Of a stretch of DNA of 64,000 nucleotides, positions 62,614 to 64,000 are shown in pieces. Both the position numbers and the translations under genes were made by a program. The notes under the pieces are model-generated. The model searched no databases, was not told the DNA's origin, and saw only the letters and a program-made list of their open reading frames with translations. Origin of the DNA: Archivesica marissinica (Eukaryota; Mollusca; Bivalvia; Venerida; Vesicomyidae); contig CM026391.1 in assembly GCA_014843695.1 (NCBI GenBank), positions 40,346,768-40,410,767 on the forward strand, written 5' to 3'. Position 1 is the first letter of the stretch. Each line of letters starts with the position of its first letter.

Positions 62614-64000
62614 CGATGAGATACAGCTCACAAAGTTCAGTGCTACACTATAGAAGAGATACAGCTCACAATGTTCAGTGCTACACTATAGAAGAGATAC
62701 AGCTCACAATGTTCAGTGCTACACTATACAAGAGATACAGCTCACAATGTTCAGTGCTACACTATAGAAGAGATACAGCCCACAATGTTCAGTGCTACAC
62801 TCTAGAAGAGATACAGCCCACAATGATCAGTTCTACACTATATGAGAGATACAGCTCGCAATCTTCAGTGCTACACTATAGAAGAGATACAGCTCACAAC
62901 GTTCAGTGCTACGCTATAGAAGAGATACAGCCCACAATGTTCAGTGCTACACTATAGAAGAGATACAGCTCACAATGTTCAGTGATACAATATACAAGTT
63001 ATACAGCTTACAATGTTCAGTGCTACACTATAGAAGAGATACAGCCCACAATGTTCAGTGCTACAGTATTAGAAGAGATACAGTTCACAATATGCAGTGC
63101 TACACTATAGAAGAGATATCGCTCATAATCTTCAGTGCTACGCTATAGAAGAGATACAGCTCACAATATTCAGTGCTACAATATAGAAGAAATACAGCCC
63201 ACAATGTCCAGTGCTACGCTATAGAAGAGATACAGCCCACAATGTTCAGACCTACAGTATAGAAGAGATACCGCTCACAATGTTCAGTGCTACACAATAG
63301 AAGAGATTTAGCCCACAATGTTCAGTGCTACACTTTAGAAGAGATACAGCCCACAATGTTCAGTGCTACAGTATAGAAAAGATACAGCTCACAATGTTCA
63401 GTGCTACACTATCGATGAGATACAGCTCACAAAGTTCAGTGCTACACTATAGAAGAGATACAGCTCACAATGTTCAGTGCTACTCTATAGAAGAGATACA
63501 GCTCACAATGTTCAGTGCTATACTATACAAGAGATACAGCTCACAATGTTCAGTGCTACACTATAGAAGAGATACAGCCCACAATGTTCAGTGCTACACT
63601 ATAGAAGAGATACAGCTCACAATGTTCAGTGATACAATATACAAGATATACAGCTTACAATGTTCAGTGCTACACTATAGAAGAGATACAGCCCACAATG
63701 TTCAGTGCTACAGTATAGAAGAGATACAGTTCACAATATGCAGTGCTACACTATAGAAGAGATATCGCTCATAATCTTCAGTGCTACGCTATAGAAGAGA
63801 TACAGCTCACAATGTTCAGTGCTACACTATTGAAGAGATACAGCTCACAATGTTCAGTGCTACGCTATGGAAGAGATACAGCTCACGATGTTCAGTGCTA
63901 CACTATAGAAGAGATACAGCTCACAATATTCAGTGCTACAATATAGAAGAAATACAGCCCACAATGTCCAGTGCTACGCTATAGAAGAGATACAGCCCAC

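Larger units (their letters stand above)
44939..64000. repeat. 38-bp satellite array, right segment, about 500 units, open at window end
   Basis: Same unit and variant positions as 28412-43938. Most of it can be assigned to blocks of the left segment in roughly the same order. Single-unit indels, two noisy stretches (45605-46030, 57340-57615) and one mosaic patch (60070-60735) interrupt the correspondence. The sequence is still in mid-array at 64000. No gene is supported; all frames of 67-203 residues are repeat readings. Confidence 0.98.

Noticed and set aside
28462..63984. Dozens of plus-strand open frames of 67-206 residues with repeated YRRDTAHNVQCY-type text, suggestive of a repetitive secreted protein
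   Set aside because: They are frame-cycled readings of the 38-bp satellite. Lengths follow 38n+29, starts and stops fall at fixed unit positions, and overlapping frames read equally well. No splice or coding signal sets one frame apart.
221..64000. Common origin of the 32-bp and 38-bp units (both contain a CTATAG/TTATAGC followed by a GA-rich stretch and then ACAAY)
   Set aside because: The similarity is a few short strings in AT-rich repeats and needs several gaps; it is not above what chance would give.

Overview
The window is eukaryotic and almost entirely tandem repeats: about 49 kb of its roughly 61.8 kb of determined bases. Two large arrays enclose a 12.6 kb island of ordinary AT-rich DNA. 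The island holds split coding exons with GT/AG splice sites, several tRNA-derived SINE-like families and one LINE 3' remnant. Fucolectin-type (F5/8C-like) domains joined to 8-cysteine EGF-like modules, together with this SINE style, suggest a lophotrochozoan, most likely a bivalve mollusc. That is an inference; nothing in the sequence fixes the species.

Layout. 1-220 is undetermined. 221-14830 is a 32-bp satellite of about 456 units. 14831-27411 is the island. 27412-28411 is a gap of exactly 1000 N. 28412-43938 is a 38-bp satellite of about 409 units. 43939-44938 is a second gap of exactly 1000 N. 44939-64000 is the same 38-bp satellite, about 500 more units, running off the window end. A 1000-N gap is normally a placeholder, so true gap sizes are unknown.

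Gene content. I support five exons of one minus-strand gene, in transcription order: 25702-25472 (C-terminal half of a fucolectin-type domain), 22203-22012 (N-terminal half of a second such domain), 20677-20498 (its C-terminal half), 18507-18361 (EGF-like) and 15296-15156 (EGF-like). All five are bounded by AG acceptors and GT donors, are multiples of three long, and are phase 1 at both ends, so they splice together in frame. No start, signal peptide, membrane segment or stop is present. The exons before 25702 must lie to the right, and those after 15156 to the left. Either the giant satellites are inside introns of this gene, or the gene is truncated or misassembled here. The likely product is a secreted or cell-surface lectin-like/EGF-like protein.

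The island also carries a 23-bp minisatellite (16826-17893), an 11-bp and a 31-bp tandem repeat, and SINE-like families called X, Y, Z, V and W here. X and Y share the same 3' tail. Two Y copies are flanked by three copies of one 12-bp target-site-like repeat.

The 38-bp array has no real genes. Its many plus-strand open frames are products of the repeat period, with lengths of 38n+29 residues. The most informative structure is long-range: the array right of the second gap is a largely collinear, rearranged near-copy of the array left of it, with offsets of about 12.3, 14.3, 18.8, 19.9 and 19.7 kb. It includes a mosaic patch and two error-like stretches. This could be real segmental amplification or two alleles joined end to end in the assembly. 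I found no convincing new biological system; the satellite architecture and the exons isolated between arrays are the points worth following up.
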